Shown: positions 33,916-43,968, counted from the stretch's first letter. The stretch: 64,000 nucleotides of DNA from Pseudomonas sp. HR96 (GCF_034059295.1 NZ_CP139141.1:2897001-2961000), one strand, 5' to 3'. Notes: generated by a model from the letters alone, not told the origin. Numbers and translations are program-made.

Positions 33916-35133
33916 TCACCCGCCCACCCGCTCCGGCCAGGCGCTGCGCAGGCAGTCTCGGCCGGCGCGTTTGGCGGCGTACAGGGCGCTGTCGGCGGCG
34001 CTGATCAGCTCTTCGGCGCTGGCCTGGGGCGCCAGGGTGGCCGCCACGCCCAGGCTGATGGTCACGCGGGCGCCCTCGCCCAGCACCGGGTGCGGGATGC
34101 CCAGCGCCGCCACGGCGCCGCGCAGCGCTTCACCGGTGGCGGTCGCCTGGCGGGCGTCGATGTCGGTCATCAGCAGCAGGAACTCTTCGCCACCAAAGCG
34201 GAACGCCATCGCCCCGCGTTCCCGAGCGACGCGCTGGATCACCCGGCTCAGTTCCTTGAGGCAGGTGTCGCCCTGGGGGTGGCCATAGCTGTCGTTGTAG
34301 ACCTTGAAATAGTCGATATCCAGCAGGATCGCCGCCACCTGGGTCCGCGTGCGCGCCGCGTGCTGCCAGATGGCTTCAAGTACCTCGCCCTGGTAGCGGC
34401 GGTTGTACAGCAGGGTCAGCGCGTCGGTGCGAGCGATGGCGGCCAGTTGCTCATGCAGCAGGCGACCGCGCAGCGCATACAGGTAGCTCAGCCGCGTGCC
34501 GCGCTCGAGAAACCATGAGGCCATCAACAGCAGCAGCACCGCCGACACATAGAACACGGCGTTGGACTGCCAGTTGACGATGTCCGCGTAGTGCGCGAGG
34601 TAAGTGGTCAGCAGCTGGATTGGCAACATGCTGAGCAAGGCCACCAGGGTAAAACGGAACGGCAGCTGCTGGATCATCGCGCCATACACCATGATCAGCA
34701 GCATCCCCAGCTGGTACTGCAGCCGATACGGGCTGTCGCTGTAGATCATCACCACCAGCGGCATCACCGAGCAGGTCACGGTGCCGAAGGTGGCGACAGT
34801 TTCCAGCGCGCGCCGCGACTTGAGCCGCGGCCCCAGCAGCAGCAGGACGATGAACATCGGCGTGATCAGGCACAAGCGGCCCAGCGCCACGTAGGTGAAC
34901 ATGTCGTTCAGCACCAGCCAGTCGCTGATCAGAAACAGGTTGTAGATCAGCGCGCCGCCGATCCCGACCGCCGTGATGAAATGCAGGCGGCGCTTGTGGG
35001 TGTCGGCCTCGTAGCGCGCTTCCAGCTCCTCACTGAAGCGCAAGCTTCGCACGCCGGACGTGATGGTGCGCTCGACCTCGGCCAGCAGCTGGGGGTCGTT
35101 GAAACCAGGAGGTTGTAGAGCGGGAACAAGCAT
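33916..35133 (-). CDS. membrane diguanylate cyclase (GGDEF domain)
   Basis: The 405-residue protein (ATG 35133) has about six membrane helices in residues 60-225 and a C-terminal GGDEF domain. The active-site motif is GGEEF ('FRFGGEEFLLLM') with the upstream 'LLDIDYFKVYNDSYGHPQGD'. The inhibitory RxxD I-site is not seen 5 residues before the motif, where the sequence reads RERG. It would make cyclic-di-GMP in response to a signal sensed by the membrane part. It is monocistronic and divergent from the DUF2986 gene. Confidence 0.9.
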   Translation of the reverse strand: MLVPALQPPGFNDPQLLAEVERTITSGVRSLRFSEELEARYEADTHKRRLHFITAVGIGGALIYNLFLISDWLVLNDMFTYVALGRLCLITPMFIVLLLLGPRLKSRRALETVATFGTVTCSVMPLVVMIYSDSPYRLQYQLGMLLIMVYGAMIQQLPFRFTLVALLSMLPIQLLTTYLAHYADIVNWQSNAVFYVSAVLLLLMASWFLERGTRLSYLYALRGRLLHEQLAAIARTDALTLLYNRRYQGEVLEAIWQHAARTRTQVAAILLDIDYFKVYNDSYGHPQGDTCLKELSRVIQRVARERGAMAFRFGGEEFLLLMTDIDARQATATGEALRGAVAALGIPHPVLGEGARVTISLGVAATLAPQASAEELISAADSALYAAKRAGRDCLRSAWPERVGG

Positions 35134-35403
35134 GCGGCACCGGATCAGCAGGTTGAGGCGAGTATGACAGCCCCAATGATGTTTTAGTGCCATCATCCGA
35201 TCAAGGGACACGCGTAACGCCGTGACTCCCTGTATCGGCGCGGGCCAGGGTCGCCTGACACCACTGGTCACGTCAGGCCTGACGGCTGCTTTTGCGGACA
35301 CCGGCCACGCATGATGGTAGGGTGCGATTTTTTCCGGGCCGGGTACGCCAACGCCTGCAGGCGTCAGACCACTTTTCGCCAGAACCGATCGAGTCGAACC
35401 ACC

Positions 35404-35598
35404 ATGAACCGTCGCAAGAAGATCAAACAGCTGCTGCAAGCTCACGCCAAAAAGGCCAGTGCCAAGCTGGCGCCGAAGAAGGAGCGCTACGTCAGCAAGG
35501 CGGATCGGGCCAAGCTCGAGGCGCAGGCCGAAGCAGGGGTAGCCGAGGATGCGTTCGCCCGCACAACTGCGCAGGGGCCTCTCCTAGAGCCTCAGTGA
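35404..35598 (+). CDS. DUF2986 small basic protein
   Basis: The 64-residue protein begins 'MNRRKKIKQLLQAHAKKASA' and continues with 'KERYVSKADRAKLEAQAEAG', the DUF2986 pattern. It is very basic in the first half and probably binds nucleic acid or ribosomes, but its function is unknown. Confidence 0.82.
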   Translation: MNRRKKIKQLLQAHAKKASAKLAPKKERYVSKADRAKLEAQAEAGVAEDAFARTTAQGPLLEPQ

Positions 35599-35685
35599 CC
35601 TGCGCACTTTTGGTTCAAGGCGGGTTCAGCCGGCCGACTGGACCCCCATGCTACCGTGCGTTTTTTTTGCCTGGACGCACTGCGC

Positions 35686-37074
35686 ATGAACCGTTTGACC
35701 CGCGAGGTCGTTGACCGTCCCGCTTGCAGCATCTTCCTGTTCAGCCTGCTGGCACTGCTGCTGATGCAGTACAAACCGGCCATCCTGAACTACACCACCC
35801 GCTTCGTCGACTTCACGCAATACGCGTTGCATCACGGCCTCACGCTGTTTCCGATTGCCGATGACCTGCAGCCCTACCCCGACTACACCATTGCCAATAC
35901 CCTGCTGCAATACCTGGCGTCGCTGCCATTCGGGCGCGTGTCGATCCTCTCGATGGGCTTGCCCTTTTGCCTGGCGGCGGCGCTGATCCTGGTGCTGGTG
36001 TACAAACTGGGCGCCTTGCATGACAAGCGCTGGGGCGTATTCGGGGTGTTGTTCACCCTGTTCAGCTGGTCGTTCGTCGATGGCGTGACCTATTACGCCC
36101 TGGACGTCTACCCGGCTCTGGTCACGGTGGCCTGCTTCTATCTGGTGTACAGCGCCGATATGCAGCAGGTGCGCCCGCGTCTGCACCTGGTGATGCTGGC
36201 CCTGGCCCTGGGGTTCGCCTTTCGCGGGCCGGTCGGCCTGATCGGCCCGACCCTGGTGATCGCCACCTACTACAGCTTGAGCCAGCAGTGGCGGCGCCTG
36301 GCGGTGCTGCTGCTGGGCGCAGGGGCGATGCTGGCACTGGGCGTTGCCTTGCTGGTCTGGGCGGCCTGGGTTGAAGGTGGGCAGCCATTCGTCGACCACG
36401 TGCTGGAGATGCAGGGGCTCGGCCGTGTGTCCAATGTCCACTCGTCACGCTATTACTTCTATTTCACGGCGGGGCTGGCGACCTATGGCGTGAGCGCCTT
36501 CTACGCCGTGTATGTGGTCGGCAAGCTGGCGGGCAAAGCCACGGCAACGCCGGGCTGGACGCTCTGGCGCGCGCCACGGCATGGCGACGCCGCCTTGCTG
36601 TTCCATCTCGCGGTCTGGGTGGTGACGTTGTTGCTGTTGTTCACCATCCCGGACTCCAAAAAGAATCGCTACGTGCTGTCCATCGCCCCGGCCATCGGCT
36701 TGCTGGCAGCCTATATCTTCGTTGACCGCAGCGCCCTGTTCAGCCGCGCGCGTGAAGGCTTCCTGCGCTTTTGCTGGCACCTTCCGGTCATCGGCCTGGC
36801 ATTACTGGCAGCGGTGCATCTGTACAACCTCTGGGCCGACCACCCGCTGCAGCCCAATACGGCCGGGGTACTGTTCAGTTGCACCCTGCTGGCCCTGGGG
36901 CGTTATGGCCTGGCGCGGTACTGGGCGACTCATCCCTGGCGTGAAGCCCTGCTGGTCATCTTCGGCCTGGCGAGCTTCCTGGCCCTGGATGCGTTTCTGA
37001 TCAACACCATCAGCTATCACCAGGAATTGGCCGTGGAGCCGACGCCCAAATACCTGCCCTTCTGGTTCTGGTGA
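35686..37074 (+). CDS. GT-C type membrane protein, putative glycosyltransferase
   Basis: The 462-residue protein (ATG 35686) has about 11 membrane helices, and the first periplasmic loop carries 'LFPIADDLQPYPDYTIANTL' with an acidic DD pair, as in lipid-linked sugar transferases of the ArnT/PMT kind. A late 'SKKNRYVLSIAPAIGLLAAY' segment also fits that superfamily. The sugar and acceptor are unknown. A GTG start 10 codons upstream is possible but has no better ribosome-binding site. Confidence 0.75.
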   Translation: MNRLTREVVDRPACSIFLFSLLALLLMQYKPAILNYTTRFVDFTQYALHHGLTLFPIADDLQPYPDYTIANTLLQYLASLPFGRVSILSMGLPFCLAAALILVLVYKLGALHDKRWGVFGVLFTLFSWSFVDGVTYYALDVYPALVTVACFYLVYSADMQQVRPRLHLVMLALALGFAFRGPVGLIGPTLVIATYYSLSQQWRRLAVLLLGAGAMLALGVALLVWAAWVEGGQPFVDHVLEMQGLGRVSNVHSSRYYFYFTAGLATYGVSAFYAVYVVGKLAGKATATPGWTLWRAPRHGDAALLFHLAVWVVTLLLLFTIPDSKKNRYVLSIAPAIGLLAAYIFVDRSALFSRAREGFLRFCWHLPVIGLALLAAVHLYNLWADHPLQPNTAGVLFSCTLLALGRYGLARYWATHPWREALLVIFGLASFLALDAFLINTISYHQELAVEPTPKYLPFWFW

Positions 37075-37190
37075 GCCCCCAGCGGCGGTAGCGGGGTTGA
37101 ACTAATCCTGTGGTGTCATGATCGTTTTCTATGCCCAGTCAGCACACCCCGGGCCGCTCGCCCGGGGTGAGAAACGAAAAAGGAACCCTC

Positions 37191-37619
37191 ATGACGGTCC
37201 AGACCCTCCCCGATTACCGCTACCTGCCCGGCCCGTTGCACGCCACCTTGCTGGCCGGCGGGGTGCCGTTGTTTCTCGGCGCCCTGCTCAGCGACATCAC
37301 CTACTACAAGACTTACCAGAGCCAATGGAGCAACTTCGCGGCGTGGCTGCTGGCCGGCGGTGAGCTGTTCAGTGGCCTGGCCCTGCTGTACGCCCTGGTC
37401 AACCTGGTTCGGGCCTCGCACAAGGGCGGACGGCCCGCCGCCTACTTCCTGTTGCTGCTGGTGGCCTGGATCGCCGGGCTGGTCGGCTCGTTCGAGCATG
37501 GCAAGGACGCCTGGGCGGTGATGCCGGCCGGGCTGGTGATGTCGGCGGTCGCCACGGTGCTGGTGATGCTCGCCACCTGGGTCGGCCTGACCCGCCTTCG
37601 TGCGCAGGGGGTGCAATGA
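37191..37619 (+). CDS. DUF2231-like membrane protein
   Basis: The 142-residue protein has four membrane helices, with 'LPGPLHATLLAGGVPLFLGA' in the first and 'ITYYKTYQSQWSNFAAWLLA' next, typical of the DUF2231 group. Its stop overlaps the start of the following dehydrogenase gene, so they form a coupled pair. It may anchor or pass electrons for the lipoprotein dehydrogenase; this is inference from pairing. Confidence 0.8.
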   Translation: MTVQTLPDYRYLPGPLHATLLAGGVPLFLGALLSDITYYKTYQSQWSNFAAWLLAGGELFSGLALLYALVNLVRASHKGGRPAAYFLLLLVAWIAGLVGSFEHGKDAWAVMPAGLVMSAVATVLVMLATWVGLTRLRAQGVQ

Positions 37620-38914
37620 ACAAGTCCATTCTGCCAACCCTGAGCGTCCTGAGTGTCGCCTTGCTGCTGGCCGCCTGCGGCAATGAGGGCGACAGCACCG
37701 AGGCCCATGGCCCGGACCCGAAGATGCCCGAGGCCCAGCGCGGCCTGCTGCCCATCATGAAGATCGCCGACCCGACTGCCTGGGGCAACCAGACGCCATC
37801 GGTGCCGCCGGGCTACAGCATCAGCGCCATCGCCACCGGCCTGCTGATTCCGCGCCAGACACTGGTGCTGCCCAACGGCGACATCATCGTTTCCGAAGGC
37901 CGCGGCGGCAGCGAAGCACAGCTCAAGCCCAAGGATGTCATCGCCTCGCTGGTCAAGGCTCGTGGCACCAGCCCGGTCAAGGGCGGCAATCGCCTGACGC
38001 TGCTGCGCGACGCCGACGGCGACGGTGTGTACGAAACCCGGACAGTGTTCGCCGACAACCTCAACGCGCCCTATGGGCTGGCCTACGCCAACGGCCATCT
38101 GTACGTGGCCGACCAGGATGCCTTGCTGCGCTTCGACTACAGCGACGGCCAGACCAGGGCCACCGCAGCGCCGACCAAACTCACCGACCTGCCTTCGCAG
38201 ATCAACCACCACTGGACCAAGTCGCTGGCCATCAGCGCCGACGGCAAGACCCTGTACGTGGGCATCGGCTCGAACAGCAACATCACCGAGCGCGGCATGG
38301 AGGTCGAGATCGACCGCGCCAGGGTCTGGCAGGTGGACGCCCAGACCGGCGCCTACAAACCCTACGCCACTGGCATTCGCAATCCCACTGCACTGAAAGT
38401 GCAGCCCGGCACGGGCAAGTTGTGGGCGGTGGCCAACGAACGTGACGAGCTGGGTCCGGACCTGGTGCCCGACTACCTGACCTCGGTCAAGGAAGGCGCG
38501 TTCTACGGCTGGCCCTACAGTTACTGGGGCCAGAACGTCGACACCCGCGCGCAACCCCAGGACCCGGCCAAGGTGGCCTCGGCCATCAAGCCGGACTACA
38601 GCCTGGGTTCCCACGTCGCTGCGCTGGGGGTGGATTTTTCCATCCCCGCCATGGGCGCGAAATTCGCCGACGGGGTGTTCGTCGGCGAGCACGGCAGCTG
38701 GAACCGCGAGCATCCGGTGGGCTACAAGGTCATCTTCGTGCCGTTCAGCAATGGCGTGCCGGCCGGCGAGCCGGTGGACTTCGCCACCGGTTTTCGCGGT
38801 GATGACGGCAAGACCCGCGGCCGTCCAGTCGGCGTGACCGTCGACCCACGCGGTGCGCTGATCATTGCCGATGACCTGTCCAATACGGTGTGGCGGGTGG
38901 TGCCCAAGCCGTAA
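37616..38914 (+). CDS. lipoprotein sorbosone/PQQ-type sugar dehydrogenase
   Basis: The 432-residue protein has a lipoprotein signal with lipobox LLAACG (Cys about residue 21) and a six-bladed propeller of the soluble glucose/sorbosone dehydrogenase type. Landmarks are 'LIPRQTLVLPNGDIIVSEGR', 'NRLTLLRDADGDGVYETRT', 'FVGEHGSWNREHPVGYKV' and 'GRPVGVTVDPRGALIIADD'. Members oxidise sugars or aldehydes with PQQ in the periplasm. The substrate is unknown. It overlaps the upstream membrane-protein gene by 4 bases. Confidence 0.87.
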   Translation: MNKSILPTLSVLSVALLLAACGNEGDSTEAHGPDPKMPEAQRGLLPIMKIADPTAWGNQTPSVPPGYSISAIATGLLIPRQTLVLPNGDIIVSEGRGGSEAQLKPKDVIASLVKARGTSPVKGGNRLTLLRDADGDGVYETRTVFADNLNAPYGLAYANGHLYVADQDALLRFDYSDGQTRATAAPTKLTDLPSQINHHWTKSLAISADGKTLYVGIGSNSNITERGMEVEIDRARVWQVDAQTGAYKPYATGIRNPTALKVQPGTGKLWAVANERDELGPDLVPDYLTSVKEGAFYGWPYSYWGQNVDTRAQPQDPAKVASAIKPDYSLGSHVAALGVDFSIPAMGAKFADGVFVGEHGSWNREHPVGYKVIFVPFSNGVPAGEPVDFATGFRGDDGKTRGRPVGVTVDPRGALIIADDLSNTVWRVVPKP

Positions 38915-38935
38915 TCGACAGCCGACCTGGGACAC

Positions 38936-38953
38936 TCGGGGGTATGCCCCCGA
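38936..38953. terminator. hairpin between convergent genes
   Basis: tcggggg and cccccga flank a 4-base loop, 21 bases after the dehydrogenase stop and before the end of the convergent oxidoreductase gene. Confidence 0.5.
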
Positions 38954-38981
38954 ATGTTCTCAAGGCCGGCCAGGTCTGGCG

Positions 38982-39827
38982 TCAGCCCCGGGTAAAACGC
39001 TCCAGCGCCGCGATGATCTCGCTGTCGGCCCCTTGCTTCCAGCTCTCGGCAACCTGCCCGTACCACTCGGCGGCGCCTTCGTACATCTGCGCCGCACCCG
39101 CCTCAGGCGCCACAAACCTGGCTATCTCGTGCATCTCGCCATCCCAGCGATAGGCCTTGGCGTACATCGACGGCAGCTGCCTGGCCAGCCATCCGTACAA
39201 CGCCGGCTGGCTGGCCTGCAGCTCGGCCAGCAGCAGGTCCTGCCCGCCGTGGCGCGCAGCGCCCAGGGCCATGGCGCTGCCCAGGGCCTGCAAGCCCTTG
39301 GTGATACCGGCGTAGGCCATTTTCAGGGCCGAGGCGTCGCCCAGTTCCCCCGACACTCGCCGCGCGTCCAGGCCCAGCGCCCGCAGTTGCTCGCAGGCAT
39401 TGTCGACGTTTCCGGCGAGGTAGAAGCGCGGGCTGCCGCCGCCGACCTTGGGGCTAGGCCCGATGATGCCGGCATCGGCGAACGGCAGGCCGCGCTGCAC
39501 AAAGGGCTGGGCCAGCGCCAGCAGTGTCTGCGGGGCGATAGCGTTGCAGTCCAGATAGGTGGGGGGCTGCACCGCCTGCTCGAGCAGCGGCAGCAAGCGC
39601 TGCGCCACCTCGCCGGCCACGGCGGGTGGCACGATCGACAACAGCAGGTCTGCCTGCTCGACCATCGAACGCTCGTCGAGTACCTCCACCCCCGCCGCCT
39701 CGGCCCGGGCCAGGCTGGCGGCGCTGCGCCCGCCCAGCGAGGTCAGCACCCGCGCGCCGTTGCTCACCAACAGGCCGGCGATGCCGGCACCCATCTCGCC
39801 CATGGATATCACTGCAATGCTGTTCAT
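38982..39827 (-). CDS. NAD(P)-dependent oxidoreductase of the 6-phosphogluconate dehydrogenase type
   Basis: The 281-residue protein has an N-terminal Rossmann fold ('IAVISMGEMGAGIAGLLVSN') and the motif 'LSIVPPAVAGE'. The C-terminal domain is of the DUF1932 kind, with the catalytic-type Lys in 'SALKMAYAGITKGLQALG'. Related enzymes reduce or oxidise beta-hydroxyacids. It lies 39 bases downstream of the SDR gene on the same strand, and both are opposite the HxlR regulator. Confidence 0.85.
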   Translation of the reverse strand: MNSIAVISMGEMGAGIAGLLVSNGARVLTSLGGRSAASLARAEAAGVEVLDERSMVEQADLLLSIVPPAVAGEVAQRLLPLLEQAVQPPTYLDCNAIAPQTLLALAQPFVQRGLPFADAGIIGPSPKVGGGSPRFYLAGNVDNACEQLRALGLDARRVSGELGDASALKMAYAGITKGLQALGSAMALGAARHGGQDLLLAELQASQPALYGWLARQLPSMYAKAYRWDGEMHEIARFVAPEAGAAQMYEGAAEWYGQVAESWKQGADSEIIAALERFTRG

Positions 39828-39866
39828 GCCTTGCCCCCGGAGGTGGCAGCGCGCCCCAGGCCGGTA

Positions 39867-40634
39867 TCACTCCCCTGCCCGCGCGGCGGCCATCTGGTCA
39901 TTGAAGTTGCGGAAAAACTCGGCGTACCCACCATTGACCTCGGCAAAGCGCAGCGGTTTGACCCGCTCCACCAGAATCTCCTCGGCATCGGGCTGGGCCT
40001 TGAAGATACCCATGACTTCGTCGATGAACGCCTTGAGCGGCATGGCGTGCGGGTCGTTGGCCTGGCGCTGGCCCATCAACTCGGTCTGCACATAGGGCGG
40101 CGCCAGTTCGTGGACCTTTACCGCCGTGTCCTTGAGCTGGTAGCGCAGCGACTGGCTGTAGGAATGTACGGCCGCCTTGGTTGCGCAGTAGCTGGGGGTC
40201 AGGGCCAGCGGCACGAAGGCCAGGCCCGACGACACGGTGACGATGGCGGCGTGGGGTTGCTTGAGAAAGTGCGGCAGCAGCAGGCCATCCAGGCGGATCG
40301 GGCCGATCAGGTTGGTCGCCACCGTGGCTTCCAGTTCGGTGGGGCCGTCGACCAGCCTTTCACCACGCATGATGCCAGCGCAGTGGATCACGGCGTTGAG
40401 TTGCGGGTAGTCGGCAAGCAGTCGTTCGACACCGCGCTGGCTGTCGGCCGCATCGCTGGTGTCGAGCACCACGTAGTGCAGGCCCGGGTTGGCCTGGGCC
40501 ACCTGTTGCAGCAGGGCTTCGCGGCGCCCGGCGATGATCACCTGGTTGCCCAGGGCAAGGAACGCTTCAGCCAGGGCGCGACCGATACCGCTGCCGCCGC
40601 CGGTTACCAGCAGAGTATTGCCTGTGGTTTGCAT
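39867..40634 (-). CDS. short-chain dehydrogenase/reductase
   Basis: The 255-residue classical SDR has the cofactor motif TGGGSGIGRA (residues 11-20) and the YxxxK catalytic pair in 'TPSYCATKAAVHSYS'; Ser lies in 'IVTVSSGLAF'. The layout resembles DltE-like oxidoreductases. It is divergent from the HxlR-type regulator gene, a common arrangement in which the regulator controls an oxidoreductase responding to reactive carbonyls or quinones. Confidence 0.88.
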   Translation of the reverse strand: MQTTGNTLLVTGGGSGIGRALAEAFLALGNQVIIAGRREALLQQVAQANPGLHYVVLDTSDAADSQRGVERLLADYPQLNAVIHCAGIMRGERLVDGPTELEATVATNLIGPIRLDGLLLPHFLKQPHAAIVTVSSGLAFVPLALTPSYCATKAAVHSYSQSLRYQLKDTAVKVHELAPPYVQTELMGQRQANDPHAMPLKAFIDEVMGIFKAQPDAEEILVERVKPLRFAEVNGGYAEFFRNFNDQMAAARAGE

Positions 40635-40716
40635 CGTAGTCTCCCATGTGAGTTGCAGAGGCCGCGCCGGTGCGCAGCGACTTGATCTACCATAGAGTCC
40701 ACCGGCGCCGACGGGA

Positions 40717-40741
40717 AGTAGGCGCCGAAAAGTGCCTTACT
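40717..40741. promoter_or_regulatory. possible HxlR operator
   Basis: An imperfect inverted repeat (agtaggc, 10 bases, gccttact) lies in the divergent region between the SDR and HxlR genes. The ends AGTA/TACT are similar to those of HxlR-family sites. Confidence 0.35.
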
Positions 40742-40763
40742 GACCTGCAGGAAACCATCAACC

Positions 40764-41183
40764 ATGCCCCACCCTCTGCAACCTGCCAGCGGCCCGGCGC
40801 CCTGGCCCCACGGCGGCCAGGCCAGCGACCCGCAGCTGGAACGACTGGTGCGCGAAATCATTGGCCGGATTGCCGACAAGTGGACCATGCTGGTGATCGA
40901 GGCCCTCGCCGAACACGGCTGCCTGCGTTTCACGCAATTGGCGGCGCGGGTCGGCGAGGTCAGCCAGAAAATGCTGACCCGCACCGTGCGCCAGATGGAG
41001 GCCGACGGCCTGCTGTTGCGCACGGTGTACCCGCAGGTACCGCCGCGGGTGGAGTACCAGCTGACCGCGATGGGCATGAGCCTGGGCCAGGCGTTTTGCG
41101 GGGTTTGGCTGTGGGCCGAGCGCCACCGCGATGACATCGAGGCGGCGCGGCGAGCTTATGAGCAGCGGCTGGAAGCCCGCTGA
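40764..41183 (+). CDS. HxlR-family transcriptional regulator
   Basis: The 139-residue protein has the winged-helix HxlR domain: 'IIGRIADKWTMLVIEALAEH', 'RFTQLAARVGEVSQKMLTRT' followed by VRQMEADGLL, and the wing 'YPQVPPRVEYQLTAMG'. It lacks the redox-sensing Cys near the N-terminus seen in QorR/HypR-type members; the only Cys (GCLRF) is before the recognition region. It probably regulates the divergent SDR gene and its neighbour. Confidence 0.9.
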   Translation: MPHPLQPASGPAPWPHGGQASDPQLERLVREIIGRIADKWTMLVIEALAEHGCLRFTQLAARVGEVSQKMLTRTVRQMEADGLLLRTVYPQVPPRVEYQLTAMGMSLGQAFCGVWLWAERHRDDIEAARRAYEQRLEAR

Positions 41184-41217
41184 GGTTCAGGCTGAACCGC
41201 CAGCCGGCCTGCTGCTT

Positions 41218-42498
41218 TTACTGGGTCGCCTTGATGGCAGCCAGCAGCCGTGCACCTTCCTGGCTTGGATCAGCATTCCTGTCGTTCATGAACTGGGTGA
41301 CGACGTCGAACACCGCCCCCTGCACCGCCTGTGACGTCGACATGTTGAAAGCCATGCTCGGCGCCAGGGTGCCGGCTTGTTCGGCCGTGGCAAAATCCTT
41401 GGCCGAGGCTTGGGCGCAGCTGTCGAAGCGGCTCATGTCCAGGCCCTTGATGACCGGGATGGAGCCCTTGTTCTGGTTGAAGACATACTGGAATTCCGGC
41501 TCCAGGGCCACGCGCGCCAGGTCGTTGCGCGCCGCCGTATTGGCGGGCGTGTCGTTGTTGCTGGACGGTTTGAACATCGCCAGCGAGTCGACGGTGTAGC
41601 TGTAGGCGCCCTGCGATCCGGGAAACGGCACACAGGCATAATCGCTGCCGGCCGTCTTGCCGGCCGCAGTCCATTCGCTTTTTGCCCAATCGCCCATGAT
41701 CTGCATGCCGGCCTTGCCGTTGATCACCTTGGCGGTCTCCAGATTCCAGTCCTGGCCCGAGCCATCCGGGTCCAGGTAGGCCTGCAGCCGGCGCAAGGCG
41801 CTGAACACGGCGGTCATCTGGGCGCCGGTAAGGGTGGCCGGGTCCATGTCGATGAAGGATTTTCTGAAGCCGTCGGCGCCCATGATGCTCAGCAGCAGGT
41901 TTTCGAAGATCGTGGTGTCCTGCCACGCCTGCCCGCCATGGGCGATGGCGATGAAGCCGGCGGCCTTGAGTTTGTCGCCGGCCGCATACAGCTGCTCGAG
42001 GGTGGTGGGCAGCTCGGTCACCCCGGCTTTTTTCAGCACCTGGGGGTTGAGCCACAACCAGTTGATGCGGTGGATATTGACCGGCACCGCTACGTAGTGC
42101 CCGTCGTATTTCATGCTGTCGCTGACCTGCCGGGGCAGCAGGTTGTCCCAGTCGTTGGCTTTGGCCACCTCATCGATGCTGGTCAGCAGGCCCAGCCGGC
42201 CCCACTCCTGGATGTCCGGGCCCTTGATCTGAGCGGCCGAGGGCGGGTTGCCGGACACTGCCCGGGTTTTCAGCACAGTCATGGCAGCGGCGCCGCCGCC
42301 CCCGGCCACCGCGCCGTCGCGCCAGACAAAGCCATCTTTTTCGATGATCTTCTTCAAGACGTCGACCGACTTGGCTTCGCCGCCGGAGGTCCAGTAGTGC
42401 ACCACTTCGACGGCGCCCTGGCTCTCGGCTGCCTGCGAGCCGAAAGGCAATACCGCAGCCAGGGAAACCACGGCTGCCAGACGATTCATGGGATTCAT
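41218..42498 (-). CDS. orphan glucose/mannose-type ABC substrate-binding protein
   Basis: The 426-residue protein has a Sec signal (cut after SQA) and matches the extracellular binding protein family 1, with '[20 protein letters not shown]', '[20 protein letters not shown]', and '[19 protein letters not shown]', like GtsA. GtsA delivers glucose to GtsBCD, but no permease or ATPase gene is next to it. It follows the DUF1479 gene by 42 bases on the same strand and could share the main glucose importer or act with it. AAGG lies about 6 bases before the start. Confidence 0.87.
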   Translation of the reverse strand: MNPMNRLAAVVSLAAVLPFGSQAAESQGAVEVVHYWTSGGEAKSVDVLKKIIEKDGFVWRDGAVAGGGGAAAMTVLKTRAVSGNPPSAAQIKGPDIQEWGRLGLLTSIDEVAKANDWDNLLPRQVSDSMKYDGHYVAVPVNIHRINWLWLNPQVLKKAGVTELPTTLEQLYAAGDKLKAAGFIAIAHGGQAWQDTTIFENLLLSIMGADGFRKSFIDMDPATLTGAQMTAVFSALRRLQAYLDPDGSGQDWNLETAKVINGKAGMQIMGDWAKSEWTAAGKTAGSDYACVPFPGSQGAYSYTVDSLAMFKPSSNNDTPANTAARNDLARVALEPEFQYVFNQNKGSIPVIKGLDMSRFDSCAQASAKDFATAEQAGTLAPSMAFNMSTSQAVQGAVFDVVTQFMNDRNADPSQEGARLLAAIKATQ

Positions 42499-42540
42499 GG
42501 GGATACCTTATTGTTGTTATGGGGGGCGTTGGGGTTGCAA

Positions 42541-43815
42541 CTAGAGCGGGTCGAGGCCCAGGCCGCGCCGGCCGATGGCGTTCAAACCTTCGGCCTTGAA
42601 GCGGTCGGGCCAATCCGTCTCATAGTCTTCGCGGGCGAAGTCGTCGGGCGAGGTGCCCTTTTCGAAGGCGCGGTGTACCGCCTTGGCGTACTGGCGGTTC
42701 TTGCGGCACATGGGCGCGGCCGGCACATACATCACGTTGCCCCACCCTTGCTGGTCCTGCACCGGCGCCACGCTGTGAATCACGTCGCAATGCCACCACA
42801 CCGAGTCACCGGCCTGCACGTCCGGGATCGGCGAGAGGCCTTCGACCAGCAGCGGATGCCATCGGGCCGACACCGGCAGCACCTTGCCCGGCGCCACCCC
42901 GCACAGTTCGTCTTCGGGAACGTCATCGAGCAATGGCCGCAACAGCATGTAGGCCATGGCCTTGGGGATCGGCAAGGTGTGCAGCACGCCCTGGTCGGCG
43001 CGCATGTCGCAGAGTGCCGTCCAGCCCTGGAAGGTCCTGAACGCCGAACACTTGACCGTGTCCTTGTAGGCGTATTCGTCGACCTCGGTGCGGTAGGCCG
43101 CGTCCCAGGGGTCATAGGCCTGGAAGTCGTTGCTGTAGATGCGGTCGAACACCTTGAGGTACGCCGGGTGCAGCCAGCGCTCCAGCGCACCGGAATCGGT
43201 ATGCGGGCCCAGGCCCTTGGAGTGAGTACCTGGCGGGCGGCGGCGGACGCGGTCGGGATACAGCGCGTTGACTTCAGGGTCGAACCAGGTCTGGCCGTGG
43301 GAGTCGGTTTTCCATAGGCGGTTGAGGAAGGTCTGCGCTGTCGCCATGCGTTCGTGCTGGCGCAGCTGCATTTGCGCACTCGACCAGTAGATGGGAAAGA
43401 TCTCCGGACGCGATGCGTCGAGGCTGCCGAAGAAGGTGTCGGCGGGGCCGCGATAGACCTGGTCGAAGCGGTTTGTGTCCAGGTAATCGAGCAGGTCGCG
43501 TTCCCAGGCCAGTACCTGCTGGCGAGGAAAATGATTGCGGATCACCACGCACCCGCGGCGCTTGATCAACGCCAGCTGCTCGTCGCTGACGCGCTGGGCG
43601 GCGATATCGTCGAAGGCCAACTCGGGCCAGGCCGAGCCGGTCAAGGCCTGCTGTTGTTTGATGGCGGCGATTTCGCCGGCGATGAACACGCTGACCTCGG
43701 CGAACAAGGCATCGACGTCGCCGATCTGCGCGCGCAAGGCCCGCTTCATCTTCACCACGTTGTCTTTGTAGTCGTGCGGCAGTTCGGCGCTTTCGAACGC
43801 CTGGTATTTGCTCAT
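42541..43815 (-). CDS. DUF1479 (YbiU-like) Fe(II)/2-oxoglutarate-type oxygenase
   Basis: The 424-residue protein matches DUF1479/YbiU along its length. The HxD motif is in 'GLGPHTDSGALERWLHP', the distal His in 'WWHCDVIHSVAPVQDQQGWG'. These residues and the length suggest a jelly-roll dioxygenase, though no activity is established for the family. Upstream is an AraC regulator (same strand, about 150 bases away) and downstream a sugar-binding protein, so it may modify a sugar-related compound. Confidence 0.85.
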   Translation of the reverse strand: MSKYQAFESAELPHDYKDNVVKMKRALRAQIGDVDALFAEVSVFIAGEIAAIKQQQALTGSAWPELAFDDIAAQRVSDEQLALIKRRGCVVIRNHFPRQQVLAWERDLLDYLDTNRFDQVYRGPADTFFGSLDASRPEIFPIYWSSAQMQLRQHERMATAQTFLNRLWKTDSHGQTWFDPEVNALYPDRVRRRPPGTHSKGLGPHTDSGALERWLHPAYLKVFDRIYSNDFQAYDPWDAAYRTEVDEYAYKDTVKCSAFRTFQGWTALCDMRADQGVLHTLPIPKAMAYMLLRPLLDDVPEDELCGVAPGKVLPVSARWHPLLVEGLSPIPDVQAGDSVWWHCDVIHSVAPVQDQQGWGNVMYVPAAPMCRKNRQYAKAVHRAFEKGTSPDDFAREDYETDWPDRFKAEGLNAIGRRGLGLDPL

Positions 43816-43968
43816 GGCGGGGCCTGCTGTTTTTTATTCGAATGAACGCCGTCATGAGAACACCGGGCAGTGCCGTTGAGGCAGCCTGATTGCGCGCGTC
43901 AACTGATACGATTGTGGCGTTTCAACTATCGGTAACGACACTTGCCCGAGAGCACAATGCCGGCTCCA

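Noticed and set aside
35656..35685. GTG start for the GT-C type protein
   Set aside because: It is only a 10-codon extension without a ribosome-binding site; ATG 35686 is the more natural start.
41377..43317. Plus-strand reading frame of 646 codons
   Set aside because: It is antisense to the binding-protein and DUF1479 genes, with no family resemblance.
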